Positions 14,101 to 42,932 of a stretch of 64,000 bases of DNA are shown here, one piece after another (position 1 is the first letter of the stretch; each line of letters opens with the position of its first letter). A program made the position numbers and the translations under genes. The notes beneath the pieces are model-generated. The model did no database searches. It saw nothing but the letters and a program-made list of their open reading frames with translations, and was not told where the DNA came from. Origin of the DNA: Brachyhypopomus gauderio (taxonomy: Eukaryota; Chordata; Actinopteri; Gymnotiformes; Hypopomidae); the NCBI RefSeq assembly GCF_052324685.1, contig NC_135214.1, positions 29,614,706 through 29,678,705 of the forward strand, written 5' to 3'.

Positions 14101-14311
14101 CGTGTGTGCAATTCTCTTTTCTTCACATGCCTGTGGTGGGCAGGCCTTGGGGGGCGGGTTCTGCCTCCACCACTCACCTCTGGCAACCCACACACAGCAC
14201 GACGATGAGGATGGTGACGACGAAGGCGGAGGCGGCAGCGATAGCTCCGAGCAGCAACACCTTGCCGTAGGGAGGAGCCGTGAAGTTCACCCCGTCCTGC
14301 ATCGAGGCCAT
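8803..14311 (-). CDS. lime1: Transmembrane adaptor LIME1 (LCK-interacting), PAG/Cbp-like
   Basis: Six coding exons, minus strand: 14311-14178, 13049-12992, 12495-12408, 12108-11540, 9694-9560 and 9363-8803. All are GT-AG, phases agree, and together they encode 514 residues (human LIME1 is about 295). Residues 1-16 are a short ectodomain with an NFT sequon. A membrane segment spans about 18-39, and C40/C43 form the CxxC palmitoylation motif that targets rafts. KSDTKLHE (77-84) and RPASMDLL (100-107) match LIME1. Cytoplasmic tyrosines in SH2-type motifs are Y138 (YAEV), Y211 (YACI), Y333 (YSKV), Y403 (YEAI), Y415 (YETM) and Y482 (YESI). Such adaptors are phosphorylated by Src-family kinases and recruit Csk and Grb2 in lymphocytes (family knowledge). 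Pro-rich tracts lie near 165-205 and 450-462. An in-frame second ATG at 14302 is possible. PAG1 is the alternative name, but the N-terminal blocks and synteny favour LIME1. Confidence 0.8.
14024..14096. repeat. (GT)n microsatellite in lime1 intron
   Basis: About 36 GT units lie roughly 80 bases beyond the donor of the first lime1 coding exon. Long Cys-Val and His-Thr ORFs over it are artefacts. Confidence 0.97.
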
Positions 14312-14402
14312 GTGAGAGTGCTCGCACCGGCTGGCTCGATCTCCTCTCCGTCACACACGCGCGCACACTCTGCTGGGAGCCTCGGCACACACTCCACGCG
14401 AT

Positions 14403-14434
14403 CTGGGGGGTGGATGGGGGGGGGGGGGGGGGGG
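14403..14434 (-). promoter_or_regulatory. lime1: Probable 3' splice site of the lime1 start-codon exon with poly-C tract
   Basis: On the minus strand a run of 19 C (14434-14416) and a further C-rich stretch end in CAG at 14405-14403, about 92 bases upstream of the lime1 ATG. This fits an acceptor joining an upstream 5' UTR exon to the start-codon exon. The homopolymer would be length-variable. Confidence 0.5.
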
Positions 14435-15208
14435 CAGTCTGTTACATTGTGTGGCGTGTGTAGTGTGTGACTGAAGGAATGAATGAATGAATGAATGAAT
14501 AATGAATGAATGATTAAATGAGGTGAATGTGAGAAAGAGGAGGACGACCCAATTCCCAGCTGTCTCCTCTCAATCTCGCTCTGTCAGGTTCACCCTGGCT
14601 AGGACCCCTGATCATGGGCCGAGGTGTCTGCAGAGGTGTTCTTCATCTTTTTCTGCTGACAGATTCACATGCATCAGACACTAAACCTGTCCATTCAAAG
14701 AAATTCTCCTCCTGCTGGGACCAACAGCAGGCAATGGCATACACGTCTCCTGACTACCCTTAACACACTACATCCCTCCTTGGGTTATAATGGGGAAATT
14801 ATGGTTCAGAGGGAAGATCAGGAGCTAATATCATGAACACCTTGATAAGTTCATACAAATGCCTGCATTTCTGGAAATATTCCTATCATAAAAAGTAATA
14901 TAAGCACAGTAGTATACGCCCTGCATGTGATTCATCATGCCAAGGCCATATGTGGGTTTATAGCGCACATCTGTGTGATATTGCATTCAGCACGCATAAT
15001 GAAAAAAGCCGCTATGCCTAATGACAGGCTGCTGTCATCACTAGCTGTGAATGTGCCCTCCACTGTGTACACACTTGCCTGGTTGTGGCGTGGGCCGCAG
15101 TGCCCTGTGTGCTCCTCACCCAGACACACAACCCCATCAATTCACTCACACCTCAGCCTCAAACCCTCCTCCTCCCATACATGCCATCTCCTCCTCACAA
15201 TCCCACCC

Positions 15209-15210
<2 letters not shown>

Positions 15211-15265
<55 letters not shown>

Positions 15266-15271
15266 TACACA

Positions 15272-15308
<37 letters not shown>
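15211..15308. repeat. Compound (AC)n / (CT)n microsatellite
   Basis: About 26 AC units are followed, after a short spacer, by about 17 CT units. A second CT tract lies at 15398-15424. Confidence 0.97.
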
Positions 15309-15310
<2 letters not shown>

Positions 15311-15392
15311 ATAGTGGCATCACAATAAGTGATCATTCACAACACAAGTGTCCAGTGTACATAGAGACTGCTATCTCTCCCCCATAGAGACT

Positions 15393-15428
<36 letters not shown>

Positions 15429-16391
15429 TCTCTGTATGCCTATACTCCTATTGTCCTGCCAGTCTATAGTATCTCCCTTCTTCTTGACACACCAGCTGGA
15501 GATCTGAACGATCGGTTTCAGAATCGAGTTCTGAATGGGTTTCCCACTCTGAATGGGTCAGTTCACACATCTATGTACAGTTTTGTTATTCACGATTTCA
15601 AGGCATCATATTTCTGCCTGTGCTGAGTATCACTAATAACTGCATTAGTATTAGAAAGTGTCATGTGACGGCTCTTGACTGAAAAGCACTGTGTGCGTGC
15701 ATGTAGGAGGGAGGGGGATATTTGCTTTCTTCTGTCTGCTTGTTTGTTTATTGATTATTGTCTAACGTGGCCACGTGTTTTGATTGTTTGGCTTGTGATT
15801 GGTGTAGTATCGAGGGAGCCGTGAGTCATGTTGAAGCCTAAAAATACTTCACTACAGCACTGTAGTCCAGTCTTAGCACCTTCAGCGAACTCTCGGAGAC
15901 AGACAGGGGTTTGCCCATTGACCCTACATGCTAGACTGAACAACACACCAAAACATGGAGCAAACCCAGCCAAGACCTCGACATCTAAATTAAACACACA
16001 ACTGAGCTCCGATTCTCTGCTGCATTGGCTTTTAAGGTCTACGTGAGATGAGATTCTGAGGTGGATTTCATTATAGTGTTCTCTCCTCAAAACCCTCTAT
16101 CCTCTGTCTCCCTTTTCTTTTTTACAAAAAAAGGTGCAGATTGGTTCAAATGTCTGGAAAAATGCCAGAGATCAGGCTCATGGAACAGAATTGAGGCTTT
16201 ACAGCTTTATCACCCAAACCGACCGTGTGAATTAAGCCCCAAAAGGACACGTCACATTCCTTCAAATATCCCCACAATTTCTATTACCATAGTCCTAGAC
16301 TTGCTGCCATAACACATCATCTCCTTCCTTCTGTGTTTCTCTCACATTAAAAACCCTCTTCAGTTTGAGTGCCTGCCTCCCTCCTCCCTGT

Positions 16392-16392
<1 letters not shown>

Positions 16393-16453
<61 letters not shown>
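16393..16453. repeat. (CA)n microsatellite
   Basis: About 30 uninterrupted CA units. Confidence 0.97.
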
Positions 16454-16455
<2 letters not shown>

Positions 16456-16976
16456 AATGCCCTCGGTGACTGTTGGCTGTAATGTAGGATTTCCGCAGCG
16501 GTCGAGCTACTACCGAGGAAGCAGGGCTGTTGTGAGCGGTCAACTCACAGTACCCCTCGTCTCCCTCATTAACTGCCCCAGCAGGGGTGGACATTACTCC
16601 TCGGCTTGATTATGGCACAATTCGTTCTTCTTCTTTGTTGCGTTTATGCAATCATGTGCAGCAGACCTGAGCTTCTGTTCCTGGTACCTACAGGCAACAA
16701 CTGTGTTCCTAATAAGCTTATAAAACATAGAATTATGGGTATTGTAGTCTCAGCACTGGAGCAGACAGGGATGAGATTCAGTCTTTGCCACAGCAATATT
16801 CAATATTCTTTTTTATACAATGTTCGTTAAGAAACAGTTGTAGAAAAGAAACCGTATTTGGGACCATCACAAATAATAGTGACCTGTGGTACAACATCAA
16901 AACAGTGAAACTAGTCACCTACACCAGTGTTTCAATACCAGACAGCATACACATTAGCTCTACCATAGCTCCTAGT

Positions 16977-17153
16977 CAGAGTTGTATAATCCAGGTTCAG
17001 AAAGTAAAAGTCCTCACCAGGATTTTGCTCAAGCTTGCTAGATTTCTAATTAGTGCAATCCAGGTAAAATGAGTGGAATCAACACAATCCAGGAAGCCTG
17101 AGCAAAATTCTGGTGAGGACTTTTACTTTCTGAACCTGGATTATACAACTCTG
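16977..17153. mobile_element. 177-bp foldback MITE with 8-bp target duplication
   Basis: The element starts CAGAGTTGTATAATCC and ends with its exact reverse complement. The inverted arms extend to roughly 55-60 bases with few mismatches, leaving a short AT-rich centre. It is flanked by perfect 8-bp direct repeats CTCCTAGT (16969-16976 and 17154-17161). Length, lack of ORF and an 8-bp duplication fit a non-autonomous hAT-type MITE. Confidence 0.9.
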
Positions 17154-17214
17154 CTCCTAGTAGTACTCCTCTATCACAAATGAAAAGAACTGGTTTGTAT
17201 GTGTTGGAAGGTGA

Positions 17215-17527
17215 GTCCATCAATTATCTACCGCTTACCACTAGCCCGGGTCACGGGAGGCTGGAGCCAATCCCAGCATCGTTGGTCAAAGGCAGGTACA
17301 CCATGGACAAGTCACCAGTCTGCCACATGGCCAACACACACGCACACCTACAGGCAATTTAGAGTGACCAATCAACCTAACACACGTCTTTGGACTAAAG
17401 GAGGAAACCGGAGTACCCAGAGAAAACCCACACAGGCACAAGGAGAACATGCAAACTCCCCACAGAGCAGACTGGACCCAGATCCCCTTGCTGTGAGGCA
17501 ACAGCTAACCACTACACCACCATGCCA
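17215..17527 (-). repeat. Dispersed fish SINE-like repeat
   Basis: Minus-strand reading from about 17527 starts with a tRNA-like head (GGCATGGTGGTGTAGTGGTTA), followed by the well-known fish repeat body with GGTTTCCTCC and a tail including GGCTCCAGCC near 17260. It belongs to a very common teleost tRNA-headed SINE type. I cannot give the exact family. Small ORFs across it are not genes. Confidence 0.75.
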
Positions 17528-18361
17528 CCTGGAAGGTGGGTGTAGAGCAAAAATATGCACCATCTTGTGGTCAGTACTGATCTGCACCTACAGATGAACG
17601 TCAGAGAGCCCACACTCAAAGATGAAGATGTTCACAAGATGTGTGTGTATGTGTGTGTATTTATACACACTTTCTGCAAGTGCGCACAGATGAGTGTGTA
17701 TGTGTATCTATGAGTGTGCTCCATCAGGAATGAACACACCAATAACTCGAGCAGATGGACACCGAGCACTCAAGTCAGCTTTCCCACCACTGCGGCCGTG
17801 CGTACCAAGGACGTGCAGACCGGCCCACCGCAGCCCTGGAGCCGCACGGGGTCACGCCAGGCGGGACACGGTGCTGCCCGCCCATTCCATCACACTCAGC
17901 GGGAGCCCAATTTAAGAAAAGGTGACGTGTCACCCCCACGACAGCAGGACGCATGTCTGGCGAGGAGTACACGCTCTGGCAACAACCCCTCTGATGTCTG
18001 ACGACTCCTCGACGCTAACAAACACGCTCTGCCTCCGAACCGCTTCTGTTAGGTCAGCCTCTCCAATTACACAGACAGGCTGCTTACCTGGAACACGTAG
18101 GAGGATGTTTCAACATCCATCATAACTGGGGTGGGGGTTGGTCCTCATTCTCGGCTTACACGGTGCTAAAGATACTTCCCTGCGCTTGTCAGGACGTGTT
18201 GGCCGCGAACCTGGCGGGGCCTTAGAGTGGCCCCGAAACACACGGACCCCTTAGCTGCATCTGTGCATCTGCTGGCCATTTGCACCCCCCTACACACCCA
18301 CACTGAGCCCTGTAATCTTGTTCTTCACTCTTTCACTCAGGCTGACAGAATGGTCACACTC

Positions 18362-18382
18362 CCTCTCCCTCCCTCTCTCTCC

Positions 18383-18412
<30 letters not shown>
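18362..18412. repeat. CT-rich simple repeat
   Basis: A pyrimidine tract with an uninterrupted (CT)n core near 18,388-18,412. Degenerate CT/CCT sequence continues to about 18,565. Confidence 0.9.
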
Positions 18413-18413
<1 letters not shown>

Positions 18414-19982
18414 CCTCGTCCCCACCGAGCATTTTCCTTCCTTCACAGCGCCTTTCTCCTCCCTTGCTCCCTCTCGTTCACCTCCTCTCATTCTTTCTCT
18501 GTATCTCCATCTCTTTCATTCTCGGTCTATCTCTCTCTCAATCTCCCTCCTTCCTTCTCTCTCTTCCTAATAGGAGTGACACCTTGCCATTGCAGCGCAG
18601 TCGCCAGGCCCCAGAGCGGCTCCCTCTAAGCCTGCCAATCTCATGCCGCGCAAATAGAATTCCCATAATTCCCTCCTTACACACACACTCACACACACAC
18701 ACACCACTCTCCTTGGCACTTACAGAGCCTCTCCCAGGAGCTATAACACGCAGCCACATACCTGGAACTTCCTTATAACTCTCTAATCCCCACCCACACT
18801 GCTCCACTATCAGAGCAGGTTCAAAAATGCCTGTGCTTGGTCAGGCCTCCGTATACGCCAGCCCGGCCTGGGAGAACGGGATAAGGGTGCGAAGGAAGCC
18901 GGCAAACTGGCGGCTTTGCTCGTGAGATCACCCACACTTGGCAGATGGGACTTTATTATTTCCAGAACACTTCTTCTAAAGCTGACGGTGGTACTGGGTT
19001 GCCTGATAGCCTGATTAATCAGCAAATAGCCATTCTGCCCTCCAGCTTAATTGCCCAGTCACGGCTGAGCAGGGGCCAGAATCCTGCCCCTGCTGTGCCG
19101 TCTCTGCCTCTACTTTTAGCTTTCATTTGCAGTCCTGCGATCCATTCGAGCAAGATGGAACATTTTCAAGTTTAATTGGTAAAAAAAAAAAAAAAAGGTC
19201 CTCAAAAATATCACCACAAAACAGGGAAATATGTGAGGAGTTACCTAAGTAATATGGAGTTTTCCCATTAATGCATTGGCTGTGAATCAGGTCCTTCACA
19301 GGACCTTGACTTCAACTGACGCAAAGAAGAATTTGTTGCATATATAAAATTAGGCAATAAACTATGAAAACTTTATAATTTACAAGCAATACTGCACATG
19401 CTGAATTATGTGGTGTTTATACATTCCACCCTGTCACTGATGTTCGAAGGGAAATACATTTTATTTCAGGAAGGTTAGCGTATGTGAAATGAAAACTTTA
19501 TTTGACAGGACTGAACAACCACTGTGTATGTTAATGGCTTCCACTATATCACTGCAATGACTCTCTTTCACAATTCAGTCCTGTACAACGACACAGACTG
19601 AGGTTTGAGCCTCTGCTCTCCTGATATAATATAAACTGATCTGATGGGCTGGTCTGCGGCTTGAAAGCCAAACCTGTCTAAAATAGCACTGTGAGCCCTG
19701 TTCCTGGTGGTTGCTGCCTGTAACTGCAAACACCTCCAACTTCAAAAGCGCACATGATCACCGGGAACCTCAGCGTCCGAAGTGCAGTGAAATAAGGTCA
19801 CTGGCACGTGAAGGATGTTGCTTGCTTGGCTGCTGAGTTTCCCAGTTCCTGTTACTTTCCTCTGGCATGTAGGGGTAAAAAAAATCAGATCTGCTGTAAC
19901 AACAGTGGAGCTTCAGCCCGGAGTCACAAACCAGGTTCCATTTCTCTGCCAATTACTGCCCTGGAGAGAGAGACTGGGACAG

Positions 19983-19987
19983 GGAGG

Positions 19988-20021
<34 letters not shown>

Positions 20022-20029
20022 CAGAGAGG
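19983..20029. repeat. (GA)n microsatellite
   Basis: GAGA repeat interrupted by GACAGA, within a purine-rich stretch. Confidence 0.93.
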
Positions 20030-21125
20030 CGATGCGGGAACAGCCGGTTTTAATTACTGTGAAGGCCTAGATTTTAGAGAGAGAAAGAAACTGGCACGTT
20101 CCCCCAACCCCCGAGACACGACTTTCTCCCCTCTCCTCCCCCTCGCCCACCCCCCCTCGCCCCCTCCCCTTCATCTCACTCCCTTTTTTCCTCTCACCGA
20201 CCCTCTGAACAGGGTCCTCCAGCATCAGAAGCCAGGAGGGGAGGAATAGCGTCTCCTTTCATCTGAATGGAAATGAAATAAATATCTGAGCAGCAATAAC
20301 GCCCGAGTGCGTTTCATAAAGCCAGTCTGCAGCCCGCCTGTGCCCTTGACTTCGTGGCATAAGCTGACAAATTAGGGGCTCCTAGTCAAAGGAGGTGCGA
20401 AAACTCTGAAAAGGTGTCCAATGATTTACTCAAGCACAACTGTCTTTGCCCGGTTCCCTTTTCAAGCTCCAAAGTCAAGTTGCTGGTCGCTCCTTTCCAA
20501 CATCCCGCTGTGATGGGAGTCCATTTTATCATGAGCTGCTCTGCACGCCAGCCGCGCACTTTGCCGTGCGAAATCGACTCCTGGTGCGTAAAGGCCTGCC
20601 TCTCGGTTCGCTTCGACTAAGCAGCCCGAGATGGTGGTGGCAGTAGGGTACGTTGGAGCTGAAGCTTCCCGCCCTTGGTGGAGGTCATCTGTGTCTGAAG
20701 CCGGCTCGTCACGCTCACAAAGCCACAGCTACAAGATCCCCCTGACGGGACGTTTGACTCGCCACATCTCACAATAGCAAATCACAGCGACAAAGAAGAG
20801 TCATCAAGAGGATCTGACAAACCTTTAAGGATGATGGTAAAGACATTGTTCCAGCATATAGACAATTGTGATTGCAGATATGGAGTTGCATGAATTACTG
20901 CTTGCCATCCATAAACTTTCAGCCTTCGATTTTAATTCAACTGACCCACAAAAGTAATATTCAACATCAAAAATGTAGCTTAGTCCTGATTGAACAACAT
21001 TACTGGACATCCTGACCACTTACATTTGCGAACGCAAAGTTCAGCAAAGGCAGACCCATACGTTATTTCTTTCTTCTTACTTCTTAACCCTGACCCATAC
21101 TCAAGAGCACTAAACAACTTCAGTA

Positions 21126-21258
<133 letters not shown>

Positions 21259-22154
21259 TTACTCATCGGCGCAGATGGAAATTCTGAAGTGAGGGGGACC
21301 AAGCTGTACAATATATACGTTTATGCTTGTAGATGCTAGATTTCGGATGGGGTCTATATAAATCTGGAGAGGACATGTCCCCCCCGTCCCCAGTGCCATC
21401 TGCGCCCCTGCACTTACTCAAAGCCCCTGATGCTTCTTGCAACCAGCATGTCAAACACAAGACCCCCTCGTCTAATGTCCGCCCTAATAGACTCTATTAA
21501 AAAGACACTCCAACAAAAGACTAACCCAAACAAGGGCTGAAGGAAATGCTAAAGACCAACACAGGGCGTCACATCAATCACCCACCTCCGTTCTACATGT
21601 AACCCCGGCCTTTCATTTTAATACGTTAGTGCTGTCCCATACACACACCCACGGACCATTGCAATTCCACCTCTCATATTGTTGGACCCTGTTAACCAAA
21701 TGCAGGCAGCGTCACAGGTTTCTGTGCTGCTTGCATTAAGGGTGGAGCTGTCGTGGAAAGCATGTGTACCACTGGAGCAGCTCCAGCAGTGCAGGGCTTT
21801 GAGGGGTCGTGCGTCCCACTCGCCTCTGAGTGAGACGAACACGTGAACTCTCTGCCGTCTGCAAGATCTGGAGCTCGTCCTCACGCATCACAGTGACTGT
21901 GAATTAGCGACAGCTTAGCAGGACTGTGGTGCAGGAGAGGTGTCCCTTCCTCCACACACCGCTGTCAGGAGGCCGTCAAGATCACACACATTCCCTTGCC
22001 TCCTGCAAGTCATTTAGGATACTCTCCCATGACACGTGTGGTACTCGCATTCGTGCACTCTTAATGTGCAATGTTTCATATTTGTCGTGCAACGTGCTTT
22101 ACACATTCTGGCTTTGGCTGAGTCCTTAGGCAACAAGGGCTCTGTTAAGTACGC

Positions 22155-22350
22155 TATGGAACTGTAGTATAGAATTGTAGTATGGAACTGTAGTATGAAT
22201 GTACAGTGCAGAACTGTAGAATGCATGTGTAGTATGGAACTGTAGTGTGTAAGTGTAGTATGGAACTGTAGTATGTATGTGAAGTATGGAACTGTAGTAT
22301 GTAAGTGTAGTATAGAACTATAGTATGTAAGTGTAATGTGGAACTGTCTC
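22155..22350. repeat. 26-bp minisatellite
   Basis: About seven diverged copies of a roughly 26-bp unit built on TATGGAACTGTAG and TATGTAAGTGTAG half-units. Minus-strand ORFs across it with Tyr-Tyr-Ser-Ile-Leu-His repeats are translations of the array. Confidence 0.85.
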
Positions 22351-22870
22351 CGGAGGCATGGGGTAGGGCTGGGATAGCGTAGCACAAACACTGTCCTGAT
22401 CTCTCTGTCCTGATATGGTATTTCCCTTCTCTGGTGCTGCAGGCTATGTGTTAATATTAATTACAAAATCACGTTCAAGGCAGAGAGTCCACATTAGCTG
22501 GTCTACCTGCTCATATCTCACATGCACAAACACCTGCATTGAGTTACCATCATTTTGTCATTCCTTTTCATGCAGCAGCACCCAATTAGGAAGAATGAAT
22601 CATCAAATTAGGCTTTACCCAGGAGTTTACAATCTACACTGTTCTCTGAACCCTTCAGGTTTCCAAAGGCATGGAACAGGGGTTATTTCTCAGGATGTGT
22701 GTATTTGGCTTTGGCCATCACACATCTGACGTTTCATTTAACCCACACAGCTGGTGTGCACGTTTCTCTCTGCTTCACTTACATGGGCAGCTGTGGAGGA
22801 ACATCCTCCAGTCTTCTACCATCAGCTGGAGCCTTATATGACTGAGCAGTCTGCCCCAAAGATTTCTGAG

Positions 22871-22876
<6 letters not shown>

Positions 22877-22954
<78 letters not shown>

Positions 22955-22974
22955 CGTGCGTGTGCGCGTGCGCG
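22877..22974. repeat. (GT)n microsatellite with CG-interrupted end
   Basis: About 37 GT units followed by GCGTGCGTG variants. Confidence 0.97.
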
Positions 22975-23898
22975 AATGTGTGTAACTGTTCCTGGCCCTG
23001 AGGACTATACCCAAATTTTGCATCACGAACTGCGCCTCATTTACAGCTTTCCTCTTCTGATCTGGCCACGTATAATCGGCAGCCCTGGTAGTCTGTATGG
23101 ACTGCGGCACTTCAGTCACCTACAGACAACAGGTTAGAGGCGCCGCATCTGTGGAGACGGGCAAACCCCCTGTCTGCTGTACGGGTATATCGCCACAGCA
23201 ATCGCGCTACCGATTCAGTTTAGGAATACGAGGATGAAGCATGCACGAAGTATTATTTCCGAATTGACAAGGCTAAACACAAGCGCTGTCACGCATGTTA
23301 AAATGTGGTCTGCGGCGGTCGCAATCTCGTTCGGCGCGAGTCATTCGTCCCTCCTTTAGGCTCGGTAAATAATCTAGCAAGATCAAAGTCAAAATGTAGC
23401 TACGCGCAGTGCAGACGCGTACCCGGAGCCAGCTATCGGTGTAAAAGCCAGAGCTTGCCTATATGATTATAGCCAGTCATTGAATGAATAAACTCTATAG
23501 CTGCTTTAATAGCACTGCTGACAGGAATACTAAGGAGAAATGTTTACAGTTACGCAGAAACCTGCTGTCTCTTTTTACAAGAAAGGTCCTTTGGCAAACC
23601 ATTTAATTGGTCGTCGAATCACAAAGGGCAATGCAGATACACTGTCTGTTGCACACGTGTCGGCTGTTTTAGATAGACAGTGACCGGAGTCCCTAAAATA
23701 TAGTGATCTAAACGCTGTGAGCAACACAACCGTTATATTAGGATCATACAAGTTATTGATGTTTAATCTTATTTATTGACGTTTGTTAGAACCTTATTGT
23801 GCAGGTGGCACTGAGGCGGTGAAAGGCTATGTAATCGTACAAAAGAGCCAGACGTAGAGCTCAAAGCACGAGCCTCACGCCAGGACGCACATACTCAC

Positions 23899-24200
23899 TC
23901 AGCTTAGAGCTTCAGGGAGCGCGTGGCCGCGCAACATCCACCTTGCTGGCCTCTCGCTGCGGCTGGATTCTCTGACTCCCGGTCGCACTCCGCAACTCCG
24001 CAAGCATAATCAGTTATCTGCGATGAGTTCGGAATCGTGTGTTGCGGGAAACGAGCGTGAGGCATGGCATCTGACATCCGCATCGCAACCTCTGACCAAT
24101 CCCATTGTTAGTACACTTGGCTTCTCTGGCACGGCAAAGCAGAAAGACAGACGTTTGGGCTGTTCCCCGCCGCGGCTCGGTTTTGATAGCTAGATCGCGT
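23899..24200 (-). promoter_or_regulatory. lime1: Putative lime1 first (non-coding) exon and promoter
   Basis: On the minus strand a strong donor, GTGAGTAT, lies at 23898-23891, and the sequence immediately upstream is GC- and CpG-rich. This suits a 5' UTR exon splicing to the acceptor at about 14403. The true start is unknown, and assignment to lime1 is inference from strand and position. It lies about 1.7-2 kb from the nkain4 start on the opposite strand, so the two genes may share a divergent promoter region. Confidence 0.35.
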
Positions 24201-24909
24201 CAGCTCTGCCTCCACTGAAGCTCAAAGCCTCCTCATCGCCTCAGCCCAGTCTCTCGCTTCGGCGACGGTACCATGTGACAGCGCGGTACCCAACCGCTCC
24301 ATTGGCATCTGGCTTCTGCGTCGCGCGCCACCCAGTGACACATACACGCGCTACAGGAATTAAACATATGTAGATATAAAAGCAGGAAAATGCGAGTCTG
24401 TCTATGGTGATAAGTGGTATCACATAACGAGCTTCCACCCATTTCCTTAGACATTTACAGGAGTCACACCATTTGCATGACGAGAACAGTTCTGTACAAA
24501 TATAGTAAAACTACCACTCTTTCTATATTGTTTAGCTAAACAGTAGCCAAAAAGACCACGCCTTCATCTACACTACCACTGCGTGAAAGCAATGGGTAAT
24601 GAAAGCGATCAATGTTTTTGCCATCGAGTATTGCGTTAAATAGCATCCTGCGTCCTGTATCGGTGTATTGGCGGGTTGCTTTGCTGACTCATACCGCATG
24701 CACTCCAGCTGAACACCGCCTTGGTGCCTACAGGTAGGTGTGTGCACAGGGCAGGCCAGGCCACAGAAAGGTGTAAGGTTGTCGGTGAAAATCAGATGGT
24801 ATCATGTATCATGCCAGCAAGGTGAAGAACCTTAAGGGTTTTAAAAATGGAAGCTCAGCACGAAGGAGACGCTAACTTTGCTGTGTCCATCTGTAGATGT
24901 ACATGCTTT

Positions 24910-24978
24910 ACACACACGCACGCACGCACGCACACACACACACACAGACACACACACGCACGCACGCACGCACACACG
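24910..24978. repeat. (CA)n/(CGCA)n simple repeat
   Basis: Alternating CA and CGCA units. Confidence 0.93.
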
Positions 24979-25933
24979 AAAGAAAGGCAAGGGAAGGAAA
25001 TTCTAGTGCTATACGCTCACACCCTATCAATGTGCAAAACATTCATCCCGCCTTGGAAAATATATGGGATGTGTGCATATGAATAAGTAAAAAATATGCG
25101 CACTGATTTTGCAGGGTTAGTGCTTGCCAAATGCTACAAACAAAGCTTTAAACGTGCAATTTAAAGTTTCATATTTACGATTTTTAAAATACACTCTGTG
25201 AGAGGTTAATTCATCGATGACATTTCTCCGCAGTGTTACGAGCTCACTCATAACCACACTGAACTGAAGGACATGTTATTTTACAAAGTTTGCTTCCGCT
25301 AAAAACTAACCAAGTATTTTGGAATTTAAACGAAATATTGTTTAACTGATACGGCTGAGCATAGAGAATCACTGCATTTATAGAGACGACCATATAAGCC
25401 ATTTTTGAGGATTTAAATATGAAAGTGGGTTTATATTGGTGTTATTTTGGATCGTAATGAAGGGCAATGGTGTAGTCTGAATGTAGGCTAATAAAGGGGT
25501 TTCGTTTTCTAATCAAATATGTCAAATGTGCTAGTGCGTTGAGTGTATTGGCGTGGAGCTTGACAACATCCCTGACTGATTTAACTGAGCTACAGATGAC
25601 CGTCTGTGTAAATGTTTCCAGATTAGTAGCCCTCAAGGGCTCCACCTGCTGTTATATGTTCTTAGTGCATTGGGCGACCACTCGTTCCTTCCTCCTTAAG
25701 TAAAGACACAGCCCGCATATTCCCACCCAACCCCCGCCTTCTGAGCTTCTGTTTTGACTCGCTCGGCTACCAGAACATACACTTCACGGTCCAGTTGTTT
25801 GTGGAACCGTATTTAGTGAATTCAGCACTTGTTGAAAATGAAAATAGTCGAGTAATTATTCCGATATTCACAACTGAATCGCAGCTCTAGCTACGTTATT
25901 TTCCGTGGACCGTTGCTTTTGTTGGTGGAGAGA
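24979..25933 (+). other. nkain4 upstream / 5' region
   Basis: No ORF of note. The last 250 bases before the nkain4 ATG should contain its promoter and 5' UTR. No clear TATA box is visible. Confidence 0.4.
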
Positions 25934-41907
<15,974 letters not shown>

Positions 41908-42932
41908 GGAGAGTCTGGCCAGCAAATATCAAACAAAGGCTGGAGCTTCAAGAAAAAAAAAAAGAAAAGAATGGATGGACCCATTTCTCAGACAAAAATC
42001 TAATGGCCTACCTCATGAACCACTGTACGAGTCATTACTCATGTTTGTGTTTTTGAACCACTGGTGCACTTATTGTACCCCTTATCTTTCTGTCACAGTC
42101 TATGACAGCTGAGGAATAGTGCTCATATCTAAGATATAAGCACAGTTTCCGGTACATATTTGTTTAATATTTGTGACTCATCCGTCTGTGACAAGACACA
42201 CAAACTAGTGACTCGGAAAAGTCTTTTCCTAAGTCGCGTGATTTTTTATAATGATTAACTACCATAAAAAATATATTTTTAGAGATATTTTGAACATTAT
42301 GCATTTTTTAAACATTTTCTGAACATATGGTTCTGTATGGTGTTCCTTCTCGATGATTACAGAAACAAAAGATCAAGTAATCCTGCATCTTCTAAAAGAA
42401 TAAAAATAACACTTTGCAATATAGGCACACGTGTGTGGGAGTGCAAGTGAGTGTTGTTTCCTTGGTGCAGAGAAAGAATGGATTATATATGAACTCGCAA
42501 TTTCACATATTTAATCCCATGTCTAATAATGTAAATAGAAAATTTACTGAGCAGCTATCACATCTGCTATCTAATGGACCTCAGTTTTTGCCAATATTAA
42601 TGTATGCTTGCCACAACTTTATCTGTGTCTTTTGTTTGTAAAAGAAAGTTTGTTTTTGTTAACAAACCTTGCAAATGTGGTGTCATTATTAAAATCGCAT
42701 TAGGTTTTTGTATTATGATACAGGAGGGACAGTGTCATCAAAGTTCACCGCAAGAATTGGCTACATCTAGTGGTAAAGACTCAGGTTGCACCTATATTGA
42801 TGACATCCTTTTGTAATTTCATTATTAATTATTGATTATATTCAGTGTATAATTTCATTATTAGTAATCATCATTTGAACTGTTAATGTTAAAATGTGAA
42901 CATTGTATTTTCATTTAAAGTTGCCAATAAAT
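41908..42932 (+). terminator. nkain4: nkain4 3' UTR and polyadenylation signal
   Basis: AT-rich non-coding DNA following the proposed nkain4 stop. A canonical AATAAA at 42926-42931 is the best candidate polyadenylation signal. The intervening ORFs are unsupported. Confidence 0.5.

Larger units (their letters stand above)
14435..16976. other. Presumed lime1 5' intron; microsatellite-rich
   Basis: No coding exon is recognised. It holds (AC)n at 15211-15263, (CT)n at 15275-15308 and 15398-15424, and (CA)n at 16393-16453. ORFs such as 14927-15328 are driven by these repeats. Confidence 0.6.
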
